NCBI GenBank assembly: GCA_038049695.1
Contig: CP142452.1
Location: 74,594,501 to 74,658,500 of the forward strand
Direction of reading: 5' to 3'
DNA: 64,000 bases
Origin: Cinnamomum chago
Lineage: Eukaryota > Streptophyta > Magnoliopsida > Laurales > Lauraceae
The position numbers were made by a program, and so were the translations under genes. The notes beneath the pieces are model-generated. The model did not search any database and had not been told where the DNA came from. It saw nothing but the letters and a program-made list of their open reading frames with translations. Shown one piece after another: positions 37,773-50,830 of the stretch (the first letter of the stretch is position 1; each line of letters opens with the position of its first letter).

Positions 37773-38361
37773 AGGGCCTGTTTCTTTGTTAGGATTCAAG
37801 GAATTTCTGTTTAGGGAATTTTTGAATTTCCAAATAGAGTGGAATTCTTAGGTGCTCCTTAGGCTTGAGCATCCAAGAATTCCACCAAAATGTAAAGAGA
37901 GTAGAATTCTTACATTCGCAAAGGTTTTAAGAGACCTTTCATGTGACTGGAATCCAAAAATGCTAATTAAGAAATTCCAGAGAACAACATTCATATCATG
38001 TCTAGAAATTCATAGACATTGTGAATTCCTAGCATTAAAAAAAGAAAAGAAAGGCCAATAGAACATTAAGGGCCTATTTCTTTTCTAAAATTTCAGGAAT
38101 TCTCGTAGGGGGAATTCCTAAATTCTCAAACATAGTGGGATTCATGGATATTCCTTTGGACTTGAACATCCAGGAATTCTACCAAAATGCAAAGGGAGTG
38201 GAATTTCTATATTCTCAAAAGTTATAAAAGACCTTTTATGTAGTTGGAATTCAGAAATGCCAGTGAAGAAATATGAAATTCAAAATTTCCTGGGGTTAAC
38301 ATATCACATCATAGACATGGTGAATTCCAAACATAAATTCTATAAAAGAAACGGGCCCTTA
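37773..38361. mobile_element. Two tandem MITE copies of about 290 bp
   Basis: Copy 1 runs 37773-38065 and copy 2 38067-38361, both from agggcct(g/a)tttctttt. Copy 2 ends aaagaaacgggccctta, the complement of its start. Copies share internal order (cttgagcatccaagaattc versus cttgaacatccaggaattc; caaaatg(t)aaag; gagaccttt). They are diverged, so the tandem arrangement is old. Confidence 0.7.
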
Positions 38362-38484
38362 AGAGAAATTTCCCCAAGTTCTAGGACGGGCTAAAGGGCA
38401 AACTCTCCTCTTCTCAATGTTTCCAAATTCAATGGAAAGACAAATAGAAAAGTCAAATTGGGCTTAGCGCCAAATCATGAGAGG

Positions 38485-38964
38485 TAGGGGTGTAAAAAAA
38501 ACCGTTTAACCGTCTAACCAAACCGAATTGAACCGAACCGCGGTTAATAACCGTATTTCACGGTTCGGTTACGGTTAATGAAATAAAAAAACCACAAGGT
38601 TCGGTTCGGTTACGGTTTTCCGTAATAATTCACGGTTATTAACCGAACCGTATGCGGTTAACCGTATCGTTTACAAATAAAAGAAAAAAATAAGGGAATT
38701 GAATGAAATATTTCTTACCTTATTTAATTGCTCATTATGTGTTATTTTACCTTCAATCATTCACATTTATCCCCTTATGTGAAGAAGACATTCCACGGTT
38801 ATTAACTGTAACCGAACCGTTTAATACGGTTAACCGCGGTTACGGTTTTTCACGGTTTTTATGGATACGATTATGGTTACGGTTTTTAAAGACAAAAAAC
38901 CATGGTTGCGGTTCGGTTAACGGTTTTTCCAAATTAACCGGTTAACCGAACCGTTACACCCCTA
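38485..38964. mobile_element. 480-bp palindromic element built of CGGTT/AACCG words
   Basis: The ends TAGGGGTGTAA and TTACACCCCTA are exact complements. The interior is a dense mix of cggttaacc, aaccgaaccg and cacggtt in both orientations around an AT-rich core (about 38,680-38,790). It has no coding potential. It resembles the design of the element at 47,543. Confidence 0.8.
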
Positions 38965-40404
38965 ATAAGAGGATAGCAAGCGTAAATAAATCAAAGGCGC
39001 AGCCCTAAAAGTGTCCTCATAGATAATATAGTGGCAGTCTTCTGTCGTATGAAACTGCAATTTTTCTTTTAGTTAGTACACTCAAATAGTCTGTTAACCA
39101 CTCCAAGACCTGTTTAAGAAGAGAATATTAACTTTTCCTATACAAACTTCTCTCTATTTGAAAAAGTTGATTGAAAAGAAGAAGATTAATGTTTCTAATT
39201 TGAATTCTTTGGTTACACCTCAACTTTTCTGACTATGCTTTTGTTACCGTAAAAAATTGAAACTCTCCAGCTCCGTATGCTTTTATGGCCTCCTAACATG
39301 TTCTATTGACTTTTCTTTCAGAGAGACACAGAAACATCATGAAAGGAAGCTTTGTTAGGTCTTTCTTTATCTAAAATATATACATATATTAACACACACT
39401 TATCATAGTAACAATGGGAATGAAAATGAATGGTATGTATCAAAGCTCTAGATGATATAAAATCATTGTCATTGATCCAACTGCTATCAATGTTCAAATT
39501 GGCCAATCTACTTATATATAACTAATTTACCTCTGTAATGTAGGTAAGTACACAGATGTGACATTTTTTTTTATCAATGCATTTCAAATTTTCTACAATT
39601 TCTCAGAAGCTAAGAGCATCTAATGTAGGTTTGATAGACAATAAAATGATACATTAATGACAGTTAAATACATGGCGCATGATCATTAGCAGATCTAGAA
39701 TTTTTATTTGGGTGGTTCGAGCAAGGTCAAGTTAAGTAGTTAAATAAGAAAATAAAAATCTTAAGGTATTATTTAAGGAATTTTTCGAATCTCGCGGGTG
39801 CCCTATCAAATGATTATAACCATTTTGATTGAAGGAAATAATTTTAAATAATTTTCTAATTTCATATTCACTGTCTATTGTTATTTCTTTTGATTGGAAG
39901 GTTGGTAATGTTTGGTGAACTTATTTTTATAAATAGATGATCTGACAAATCTTCTTTTCTATATTAATGAGGCTGATTTCAATCAAGAAGCAGAATACTA
40001 CCTTAACACTAGAGAAGACTCTTCTTTTCTCCTTTTGTTAGGCTGTAACAGTGGCTAACACAGATGTCCTTCAAAGGACCAAATGGTGGACCAGGACTTG
40101 TTTTACCAATCACTTCCCTTCCCCCAGCAGCTGTGCCGTGAAGGACGGTGTGACTGAAACAGGAGTCATCAGTGGCAGCTTCCAAGCATAAATTGAAAGC
40201 ATATGGTACTCCCCTATTGACAATATAGTGTTTAACAGGAGTTATTTCATAAAGATTGAAACTCCTCCATCCTGAAAATTCATATTGGGCTAATGGTCAC
40301 AAACATCCTCCTCTAGTTTTATTCTCCCTATGCAGTTTCGTGCACTGGGCCCACTAATGATCAATTCAGAATCTTCACACAGCATGAGTCACAAGCTAAT
40401 CTTA

Positions 40405-40866
40405 AGGGGTAGTTTGGAAACTCTCGTCTAATTAAAAAGAGCTAATTAGATTAAGGTCTAAAATAAAGTATTTTAATTTTTAAATTCTATTTATAATTAG
40501 TTTGTTTGGTAAAATTATTAAAAAAATTATTATTTTATGAGGTGATTGAGGCCCACCTTTAGGTATTGTAGTCATTAGGGTTCACTTTTTAAAACTTATT
40601 GCGCGGATTCCACAATTTGCGTCATCTCAAAAATTTTATAAAGTCATTATTTTTCGAGACAATTTTAAATTTGCATTGTTCACCTCCACCTGCTTTTGCA
40701 TAGAAAACTCTACCCCCCCTATCCTTCTTTTTCAATGCAAAAGCTCTAATTTATAGATAAGTTCTAAATATAGAAAATACAATAAGAGGCTTATGACGCT
40801 TTAATGTTTAAATAAGCTCTAAATCATAAAATAAAAGCTTATTTTTAGAGTTTCCAAATGCCCCAT
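40405..40866. mobile_element. hAT-like MITE of about 460 bp
   Basis: Terminal inverted repeats aggggtagtttggaaactct and agagtttccaaatgccccat match with a few mismatches. The interior is AT-rich and non-coding. An 8-bp target duplication was not recognised. Confidence 0.6.
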
Positions 40867-42269
40867 AGTGCTGATCCATTCATCATTCACTATTAAATTT
40901 GATCACAAAATATCTACAACCTTTATTCCTTCAGATTCTCGAAGTATAGAATTTAGGATTAAAATGAACTTATTTTGCAGCGACATTTGGTTCCCTATAC
41001 CACTTTGTCACCATCTTTCTTGATTGTCATGTACCTATGTGAGCTACAAAGAGGTTGTTCCGCAGTTAATTGCATCTTGTATCTGAATAGGTATGAATGG
41101 GTTTTTTTTTTTTCAAATAATCAATACCCAAAGGACCTAAATTGAGGGGGACAAGACGGAGGAGGAATTTGCCCCAGTTTAGATTTTCTTTTCAATTGAG
41201 GTCCAGTTCTGCATTCACACAATGGAATTGAATAAAATTAAGGAGCATGTTCATGGGTCTCGTGACCTAAATCTTGATGCCACCATCCAGTAGAGCAATA
41301 TGTGTGTAGTCGTTATCCTATGCGCGAGGTGCGCGTGGAGCTTTCTATGTGTAGCTGGCTATAGGGCCTACATACTAGCCCACTTTAGAATTGGACCTAG
41401 GGGAATTTGAAGATTTGGCTGGACCTTCTTATGCTAAAAATAAAAATAAAAATAGCTTCATCTGATCATCCTAACCCTATTATTTAGGGTACGTGACCTT
41501 ACCGTGGTGTTTGTGTAGTCCACTCGTTTGGACAATAAAGTGGGCCCCAATAAGGGTGCACACAATGCACACCTCGTGTACTGGATAATTTTCCTCCACC
41601 ATGTATGTTTGTACGGGGAAGCCATAGAGTATTTCTTTAAAAGAAGGCCACTAAATATATGCCAATTAAATGAGACAAAGTAAGTGATTACAAATTTAAA
41701 GAATACGAGATGTTTGATGGATCAAATGATCCTAGACCTTATATTTTAAAGACTCAGAATCGTGTATATTTATTTTAATGATCTTTGACCCAACGGGCCC
41801 ACTTAGACCACCTTCGATCAATCCAGCTCCTTTCACAATTTATTACCTTGCGATGATGTAGCATCATGTCTAATTTTATGCTAATTGAACTTTTGCTCAA
41901 TGTTAGATTGAAAATCTAAAAAATCTATGGTTAAAAGACCATTAAACTTATGACTCTTAAATCAAGTGCTTGAATAATACATAATGAGGCTGATTTTTTA
42001 TATGACCATCATTCATCAATAGACCTTCCACCAAGTGGGCCCCATAAGCCCAACTGGATAGCAAAATTGATGTATGCTCGAAGGTGAAAATCTTCTTGGC
42101 CCTTCTCTAGAAAGCAAAAACCGGTCTAAAAAGAGGGTTATTAGAAAATCAACCTTTAAATAGGCGCATTTGGATATTGATGAAGTGTGGGCCTAGTTAA
42201 GTCTGCAATATAAATCTCAGCATGGGTAAGGATTCAACAACTTGGATAAAACTCAGGTACAAGTCTAAT

Positions 42270-42480
42270 GTGGCGTGGATCCATCATTAAAGTCTTGTTC
42301 CAACCAATTTGATTTCTCCGTTTCAATGGCGTGGATCCATCATCATTATCATCAAATTCTTACCCCAATTAATTTAGTTTCTCCATTTCAATGGTGTGGA
42401 TCCATCATTGTCATCACCATCACCTTCGTCATCATAAAATCCGTGTTCCAACCAATTTTATTTCTCCTTTTCAATCTATC
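42270..42480 (+). repeat. Imperfect tandem repeat, about 70-85 bp period
   Basis: Units carry ccaatt(t/a)(g/a/t)(t/a)tttctcc..ttcaat followed by ggcgtggatccatcat. The anchors are at about 42,300, 42,367 and 42,454, with a fourth diverged anchor near 42,659 after the SINE fragment. Confidence 0.6.
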
Positions 42481-42485
42481 TCGGG

Positions 42486-42655
42486 TTAAAGGTCTTGGTA
42501 TCGACTCCCAATTCCTCAATCTTTAAGAACAGAAGATTGAATCCACTTATACTACCACGTAGGGCCACATGGGTTTTACTTGGCCTTTCTCTGGGTCCGG
42601 AGAGAATAGTCCAACCCAAAAATTTAGAAACCCACTATTAGCAAGAAAAGTAAAA
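42486..42655 (+). mobile_element. SINE fragment (5'-truncated), subfamily of 48,570
   Basis: B-box-like ggtatcgactccc followed by the shared body ccacatgggttttac, ggcctttctctgggtccgga and aatagtccaaccc. It is flanked by ttttcaatctatc(t/c)cggg on both sides, a likely target-site duplication (or part of the local tandem repeat). Confidence 0.6.
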
Positions 42656-44243
42656 AACCAATTCTATTTGTCATTTTCAATCTATCCCGGGAAATGATCA
42701 AGCCCAATACATTTCCATCAAGTATGGTTCACTTCTAATTGGAGAGAGAACTCAACTTTTTGTCCTTTTTGACAATTTGTTGGAGGACCAACACTAGAGT
42801 CAGTCAATTGGGCTCGAGGAGACCAGCCAACCCCAAGAGAGCTGGATTAGTGGAAACGAAAATCCTCAAACAGCTCTTTCCCGCCAACTTTGAATTAGGC
42901 TTTTTTCTTTTTTGTGTTCCTCGGGACATGTAACTGAGGCCCTGACCCTCGTCTGGTGGGGCCCACCAATCCGCAATCAGCGGTCCACATATCACGCTGG
43001 GCTTTAACCGTGCGTGGATGTGGATCCTGTCTCGAGCCTCACGCGGCCACTTACAATACAATCATAACCTCTCCCTTTTACTTCTTTTATTGAAGCTTTG
43101 ACTTTAAGTCACTCAGTGGACCTGCATCAACTGCCGTAACCTGACCGTACGATTTGGTCAATCCACCGGTCAATCACTCAATCCAGTGGGCTCCACTTAA
43201 AATTGGACAACAGTGGAAATCTTGTACATGCAAACAGTTTTAGGGCTTCTTTGGTATCAATATTTCTACATTTCCACCTAATTCTTTGGTAACATTGTCG
43301 AAAATAGAAATAGTCAAATTTTTTGTTTTTTAACATGAGAACTTTGTATTTTCTTTAAAATGAAAGAGTCAACCTTACTTCAAAAACAAATAATGTATCT
43401 TTGGTGTCTTCTCTCTACATCATAAATATGAATACATGTACATGTCATGAATGACCCATCAATTATTCTGATTTTTTTTTTATATACCCCGCTAGGCTTT
43501 ATAGAATTTGTAAATAGGCCCATTTGGTTTTAGTATTTGCATATACCTCCAACTTTTTCAATTTAATACCTTCCAAATCCCCAAATTTACTAGTCATAGT
43601 GACCATCAAAAGATTTGTGTTGAATTTTTATAAAAATGACAACTTTGCCTTTAAGTTAAATTAAAAAAATATATAATTTTGTCATTATTTTATAAAAATA
43701 CCATTATTTTATCATAAGTTCTAATAATCTTTCTCAAATTCTTTCATATACATAACACCTAATCATGTATTTGGGTCTTTCACTAATCTAATTGGAGGTT
43801 GTGCACGGATTGGGTCAATTATAACCAATTATAACTACAAGTGTAGATTTTCTTTGTGGTCGATTTAGATTTGATGAAATGGGCCCCATATTGATAAAAA
43901 TGGATTTATGTAAGGTTAATCTCTCCCACTGAATGTACCACAGTAATTGTTAATATTAAAAGATTTAAAGAAAAACAAATTCAAGCTTTTGAAAATATGG
44001 ATATATGAATAAAGAGACGGGCAAAAATGTCATTTTACTCTAAAGAGCTTATGGTGATTGTAAGGCTACTAATTTTGGGACATGAAATGTATTAAAATGA
44101 GAGGGCAAGGGGGTATATATAAATATTGAAACCATTAGGGGCTATTTACAAATCCTATACACTTTAGGGGGGTTTATACAAAAAACTCTTTTTGTTATTC
44201 AGTTTTGTTGCGCTAGAACTGTTCACATGGACTCACTGCATTT

Positions 44244-44423
44244 TCACACTATTTTCATACTTACCCACTTGGAGAGGGGGCCCTCGGTTGAGGGGAGTAA
44301 ACCTCGGGTGAGGAAAACTGTTATTCATAGTCTCGGGTGAGGAAAAGTGTATGCTCGAATTCGAACATAAGATAAGTAGGTAAGAACCGGCGCCTCTAAG
44401 TACATCACACTATTTTCATACTT
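44244..44423. mobile_element. 142-bp insertion flanked by a 19-bp direct repeat
   Basis: TCACACTATTTTCATACTT occurs exactly at 44244-44262 and 44405-44423. Between them lie 142 bp with two ctcgggtgaggaaaa(c/g)tgt copies. The perfect 19-bp repeat suggests an insertion with target-site duplication; the element type is unknown. Confidence 0.55.
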
Positions 44424-44780
44424 TTTTTTCCCTTATTCTTAACACATATGGCACTTAAATGAGAGCCAACAAGCATTTGTATGAGTGACGTTTACATATA
44501 TGAATTGGAGCACACAATCCACTCTTCAGATTTTGAGCCACACTTGGAGTGAGTTAAGACCCGAGTTCATACATGCCACCTCAGGACCCATGTAAAAAAA
44601 CATTAATCAGACCTAGCTAGGCCCAGATTAGTCCATAGTGAATGGAACCGATTACACCCCTAACTTAATTAGTTCGGATCCTCAAACTAGAGAAGTTCTG
44701 AGTTAAAAGAGCGAAACTCCACAAGATACCCATATCTTGAAATTCAAACCATTCAAAATAAAGTCCTTTGGGTATCAAGA

Positions 44781-44872
44781 GTATCCTCAAAATCTAAGTC
44801 AATAAGAGTTTGTTCGGGTATAAAGAGTATCCTCAAAATCTAAGTCAATAAGAGTTTGTTCAACTATTGGAT
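44781..44872 (+). repeat. 46-bp tandem duplication
   Basis: gtatcctcaaaatctaagtc and the following aataagagtttgttc occur at 44,781 and again at 44,827 with almost no change, so the duplication is recent. Confidence 0.85.
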
Positions 44873-45882
44873 ATTGTCCATTTGATGAAAATGTGATGAC
44901 AAGTATGCGTTAAGATTGCGTTAATCACATTTTGTTTTATCCTTTATCAAGTAGTTTCTTTGATGGTGGAGCAAACTTGAATGTAAAACTTGAACATATC
45001 CCATATACCTTTTTTGTTTTTTTAATCTAACTTTCAACATATCCCATATACCCGGAGCACGTACTGGTTCACATTTTAATTAGTTTGGACAGGTTGAGTT
45101 TCACCCCTTTAACTCAGGATTTCTTATTGGTTGTCAATAGTAGAACTCAGTACACCACAGAGTATTGAAATTTTTGTGGTGAGGTGATCCTCGAGCATCT
45201 GTGCATTTGCTGACAAATCCAATTTAAGGATAGAGGGGATCAGTTCTACCTAAAATAATAATAAAAAAAAGATAAGAGGGGAGAGGAACTGAAGGCATGT
45301 GATCTGAAGAATTGACCGGTTGCCTTTACTAATTTCATCTGTGTTCCTTTTTGCTCATTTATTATTCTTACATCACATTCTGTTCTATCCTTCTGCAAAT
45401 GAGATAGTAAGAAGTGTAGTAAGGATTTACTAAAGGATTCTCATGTAAAAAGTTACGACAGTTTTCTTCTTAGTCTGTGCCCTAATACATAAATCACCTG
45501 AAAGGTAAATTATTTGTAGACCTAACTGTAAGAGTGGCTCATGGCTCATCAAGCATTTTTTTTCACTACATTTCAGTGGAATTCACACAAGTGTAAATTG
45601 ATACAATAAAAACCTAAATCAAATTCAGATTCAGTAGACTTGTTTTAATTCAATAAATTGTAAACTTCAGCTATTAAGATGCAAAATGGAAATGGGTGAT
45701 GTGATGAGGAGGATATTAAAAAGTTCAATTCTCTTGTAGACTATTCTCACCATGGATCGGAATTTAGTGTTACCTAGATCATAAAATTGCAATTCATAGT
45801 TCATGTTTTGTGGTTGCAGCTTGCTTCCTTTAGTGGTGAAAATAGATATTACAGTTTTATAGAAGGGTAACTTCAATATAAC

Positions 45883-46110
45883 AATTCTTTTAAATTTACG
45901 AGAACGAGAAGTTGCCTACTTAGTTTGAAACTTTACCTCTCAACCAGTTGCCCAAGGATGTGTATGCCGACCTCTCCACACATGTGTGGGTGATCTCCGG
46001 TGTAATGTGGGTGTTCTATCCTCTCCTGACCTGGTGATCTCATGGTTCCCAGGCCCCTTGGCTAGGGTACCAAAAGAAAAAGAAGAAGAAAACTCTTTTG
46101 AATTTACGAG
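45883..46110. mobile_element. Probable SINE-sized insertion with 20-bp flanking repeat
   Basis: aattcttttaaatttacgag (45883-45902) and aactcttttgaatttacgag (46091-46110) match at 18 of 20 positions. They enclose 188 bp that end in an A-rich tract (aaaagaaaaagaagaagaa). I see no convincing A and B boxes, so the class is uncertain. Confidence 0.45.
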
Positions 46111-46240
46111 TAACATTGCTTTAAATCTAAGACATCGATATGATCGGTCAGTGTCCCAATGCTAATCAATATTGCAATTTGGATATTAATAATGAAAATG
46201 TTAAATAAAAAAGATCAAACTTTACCCCCTTCCACAAAGT

Positions 46241-46352
46241 TGTTGGGAAAGTCCCGCATCCCACATCGTTCAACTAATGGGTTTGATATGACTTTATATA
46301 GATGTTTGAGCCTTCCACCTATAAAATTAAGCTTTTGAGTTGGTATATGATA
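46241..46352 (+). mobile_element. TRIM-like solo LTR
   Basis: Begins TGTTGGGAAAGTCCCGCATC and shares tttatatag.tgtttgagcc and aagcttttgagttggtatat with the LTRs at 57,544 and 63,700. No primer-binding site follows. Confidence 0.55.
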
Positions 46353-47542
46353 CAAAATTTATAAAGTTTTAGAATTTAACGGCCTATAAATGTATATTTA
46401 TGTGATTTAATACAATGGTGCAAAATAGTCCAAACAATATCCAAGGTGAGTGTCAATTGATGGTGTTTAATTAAGGTAAGCATAAAGGCTTAAATTTGTC
46501 ATAAGTGGGTCAGACATTATAAAATAGAGGGAGAGCAAAAGTAGGTTTATATGAAAAGCAACTTTATTTAAATAATTCCCTTGCAATCTAAACCTTCCAG
46601 ACAGAGATAACTTTATTACCAATTGCCAGCAAATAGACAACTAATTAAGGAATTACAGCAATAGTTCATCTTCAAAGGAAAAAAAAGAAAGGTCTCAATA
46701 TAAATGGTTGGGTTAGCTTAATGTCGCCTTGATAACTCTTTCTACTTGAAGGATCATTTATTTTCTCTTTGTTGGGATGCATGTTATTATCATATAAAAA
46801 TGGCTGAGTGATTGAAGTTCATCTGGCCAAAATAAAATAATTTCCTAGAAGTAAAGTAATGTTAGTTAATATAAGAGAAAAAGGAACTATTAATACACTT
46901 CATATCAAGAAGATTTATTTTTTCAATGGTAATATCTAGGACATTTTTACTTTCACTTTTCGTCCTTTGAATTGATGGTGTGGATGGGTCAGTTTGAATA
47001 GATTTTTAGGTTGTGCCTTTTGTTGTCATCATAATCTTCATTGAATCCTCATCCCATTTGGAGTCTCTACCTTGGATCTACTTTGTGTGTTCTACTGTTT
47101 TACTCATTTCTCCGTATTATCATTATGCGATGTCTCTACACAATTGAACTTGACACTCCATTTAAGTCCTTACAAAAAGTATCTATTAAAATCTCCTTTT
47201 TTTTTTTTTTTTAATGATCATATCTAAAAGAATGGAGGTGTAACCCTATTTTTTAGGGCAAATGTAGAATTTTTCTTATTAACTCATTCTTAATTATTTT
47301 TTTCATTACATATGCATTCATGTTAGTGTGTGTTTATTATTAAATCTATAATAGGAAGTTTAACTAATATTTTATAAAGTAAACATTTGTACTGCAATGG
47401 AAAATAGACCCCCTTTGGTTATAACCTATGTGGCTTCTTATAGTATTTGGGTCTGATAACTAACCTTCCTTCGTTTATAACAAATGTGACTTGTTAGTGT
47501 TTATAGGATTCGGGTTTGTTAAGTACCTGTCCAACCCAAACT

Positions 47543-47867
47543 TGGGGTGTTCATGGGCCGGGCTAAGGCATATCCAGGTCCAGCCCGGCCCAAGCCAAAC
47601 GTGGGTCATAAAAGTTAGGCTGAGCCCGCCCATTTAATCAATCGGGCCAGCCGAACAGGGCTTTTCATCACTTTTGTGGGAATTAGAGAACTAATTAAAT
47701 TACATGCATTTCTTACACAAGTCGGGCCGGACCAGGCCATGGGCTTTCTATCACTTAATATAAGCCCGATCCAATTATTAATCGGGCCCTATTACATATC
47801 CAAGCCCGGTCCAAAGCGGGCTAGTTCTTAATCAGGCTTGGACTGGCCCAGCCCATGAGCACCCCTA
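47543..47867. mobile_element. 325-bp palindromic element built of GGGCC/GCCCG words
   Basis: The ends tggggtgttcatgggccggg and ccagcccatgagcaccccta are complementary with few mismatches. The interior repeats cgggcc, gcccgg and agcccg words in both orientations around an AT core. It shares the GGGGTG terminus with the element at 38,485. It is non-coding. Confidence 0.75.
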
Positions 47868-48569
47868 CCCAAACTGAATATAGTTTGAATAGGTTCGCAT
47901 GTTTACATAAATCAGCAAGCCTTTCCTTCCATTGCCAATAATTGAATTTTAAGTTGGTGAGTCCAATCCATCTTACATTGCGACCGAGTAAAATAGAATT
48001 TGTGTAAAATAAAAATAATTCTCAGGTCACTCACCTGGTTTTTCTTGTCTGGATAAAAAAAATACAATTATTATTTTTTTTAATATCTAAACCCGGGGAA
48101 AAATCAAAAGAATAACACAAATTTAGAAGTAAGAAAATTGTTGGCCAAAGCAACATTGAGTGAACACGTTATCTCCATGAAAAGAAGAAAAAAGATCACG
48201 TCAAAAAATAAAGAAGGAAAAGTGAATGATTAAAAGATTAGAGGTTGATTAGATGGGAAAGTTTGATATTAAGGTATACAACCAGACAACAACTAATCTG
48301 CCTTTTCTAATCGTGCATATAACTAAGAAACAAAATTTTCTTTTTCGATACCGATGCTGATATGCAGGATCTTTTCTTTAAAAAGGCCCCCATGGACCTC
48401 TCATTTGGATGCTTGGCAATAAAGGGGTGTAAGTTCTGATAGAAAGATTTAAATGTAAGAAAAGTGTGGACTTTTTGAAAGATCAAGCCTTTGATTAAAG
48501 GGTCTCAAAATTTAATGATGTTTGGATTGGGTTTAGTTGAGATCTGTTTGCTCAATAGAGTAGGTGTGT

Positions 48570-48808
48570 AACCTCAAGGGGTTGGCTAAGTGGTCAGTAC
48601 TACGGTTTATCTCTCTTTCGGAGTTAGAGGTATTGGTATCGATCCCCGGTTCCTCCCTTTTTAGGAACCGAATGTTGAGTTCACTTGTTCACTTGTGCTA
48701 TCACTTGGGGCCCACATGGGTTTTACCCGGCTTCTCTCTGGGCTCGGAGGGATTAGTCCAGTTCAAAGGGTTGAGAATCCTCCGTTAGCAAAAAAATAAA
48801 AATAAAAA
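48570..48808 (+). mobile_element. tRNA-derived SINE with target-site duplication
   Basis: AATAGAGTAGGTGTGT flanks it exactly (48554-48569 and 48809-48824). The head is ggttggctaagtggtc (A-box-like) with ggtatcgatccccgg (B-box-like). The body cggcttctctctgggctcgg and agggattagtccag is shared with the SINE at 51,777, and the tail is A-rich. It inserted recently enough to keep a perfect duplication. Confidence 0.88.
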
Positions 48809-50429
48809 AATAGAGTAGGTGTGTGAAGCAATTTGATGGAGTAAAGTTGTTATCCACCACTAAAAACAAAATGGCATTAAGTAAGAGGGTATTTTTTAAA
48901 GTTTTTCCTGATGGCATCTTTGTCTAGTAAGTGGTAATGTAAAGGTAGATCACTTTTCTCCCTTTGGCACATTTGGTTGAAAAAGTAGGTCAAGTATGGT
49001 AAAATAAACATGAGGCAAAGTGCAACTATTTTATCACTCCCTCTACTTTACCTCATACATGTCAAATACAAACATTATTTCACTACATACTTTATCTTAT
49101 TTTTACCATTGATATGATATTTACTTCACATTTACTTTACCACACATGTTAACAAACATATTTTATGGGCCGGTTTGGTAACTTTAATATTAAAATAAAG
49201 CAAGGCGGGATTTTAAATTAGAAGATAGAAAAAGAATATGGGTCAAATAAAAAAGTGATGTTTTTTGTGGTCTAGTGAAATGAAAATATTTTGTTTCTAT
49301 TTCACATTATCGTGATAATATCCAGACAAAATCATTTTGATAAATTGAATTTATTGAAATAATATCCAAAGAAATACCATGTTATCAATAAAGATAAACT
49401 CAAAATACTAGACATGTTTCATTGATTCTTATACTTGTCCACATTACTCAAATACCCTATTTTTATATTCAATCTCTACTTAGATAAATCAAAGACATTA
49501 TCATACTCTCTCTCTCTCTCTCTCATCTATGATATAGGGTCAGGATTTATTCTGCATGTAGGTGAACTAAAAGTGCTACCAACATCGATCAATCAGATAG
49601 AGAGGGTCCCAATCTAACCGCCCTTTCTCATGACATGTGTCATGTGTGAAATCAATGGCACCAAACAACATGGACCATAGCAAGTCCAAAGGCACACGTG
49701 AACATTCCACCAAGACCCACCTTACTTGGCCCTATCCCATTGTTCTAGGAATGTGATTCTCCCCTTCCCTTCTCCATTGACTCTAACCAAACACCCACTA
49801 ATTGATTACTCCGAGCCTTTTCATTTTTAGGGTTTTGACTTTTCGGCAACCAACCCCTCTTTGGATTCCATTTCTAGTGCCTCAAAAAGTGCTTACAGCA
49901 CATGGGTCTTGCACCAATTTGAATCCTAGGGTCTAGGGTTTGGGTACATGGCTTTAGTTTCCTTTTTTCATTGGAAGTGATTGCATTAGAGATTAGAAAA
50001 TTAGGATTTTGTTTGTTTGTATGTATTTGATGGTATTATTGTATTAGGGTTTTGTAGCATGTTCATGAATGATAAGCTACTTGAAAATTTGGGTAATAGG
50101 GACTCTTATATGTTGTAATCATGAGGCACTGGGATGTTTTGTCCTTTTTGGATGCGCGTGAAACTTCTTAGGATTTAGTTAGATTTAAGGGTTTTTGTAT
50201 CTAATTCCAAGGTGGGATAATTATTAGAAGCGAATCTGATGAAGATTAAGACAGTATGCCCCTTATTTTCTAGGTTTTTGGAATTAGTTTACTGCCTTCT
50301 GATTTTGTCTTGGTGCTACTGTCTTAGCACCTCTATATCAAATTAAACTAATACAAGATTAGAGATTGCACTAGGGTGGCAGCTCATGCCCTGTTCTTGG
50401 TTTATTAACTAGACCCAACTCACATTGCA

Positions 50430-50830
50430 ACTTTTTTTGTTTTTGTTTAAAGGGTAATTGTATTAAGAAGGAGAAAAAAGAATACAAAGAACAGAAACCT
50501 CCAGAGGGGGAGGAGAAGCAAAAGAGGACGCAAAAACCAGGGCCAGAGCTACATCGAGCAACCGAGGATGGAAGCTAAGATCGATGAGCTGAAATGTTTA
50601 AAAATCTAAAAAGGGGGCTGAGCTGCTAGCTACCAAAAGGATTTGAAATCTTCCTCACAATGTAGCTTGAATGAACTCAACTGGAAGTGCACTGGAAGAC
50701 CCACACATGCACTAAGAGACTCGGCTCCTGATATAAAGACCCACTCTCTCATGATATCTAGGGATCGAGCCCTAAATACCAAGGTGAGATACGATTCCCA
50801 ATCTTTCCACACAAGTTTATTCAGTTAAGT
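50430..50830 (-). mobile_element. Possible LINE 3' end
   Basis: On the minus strand the sequence ctccttcttaatacaattac followed by an A-rich run looks like a plant L1 3' terminus. The upstream frame has no recognised domain. Confidence 0.3.
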
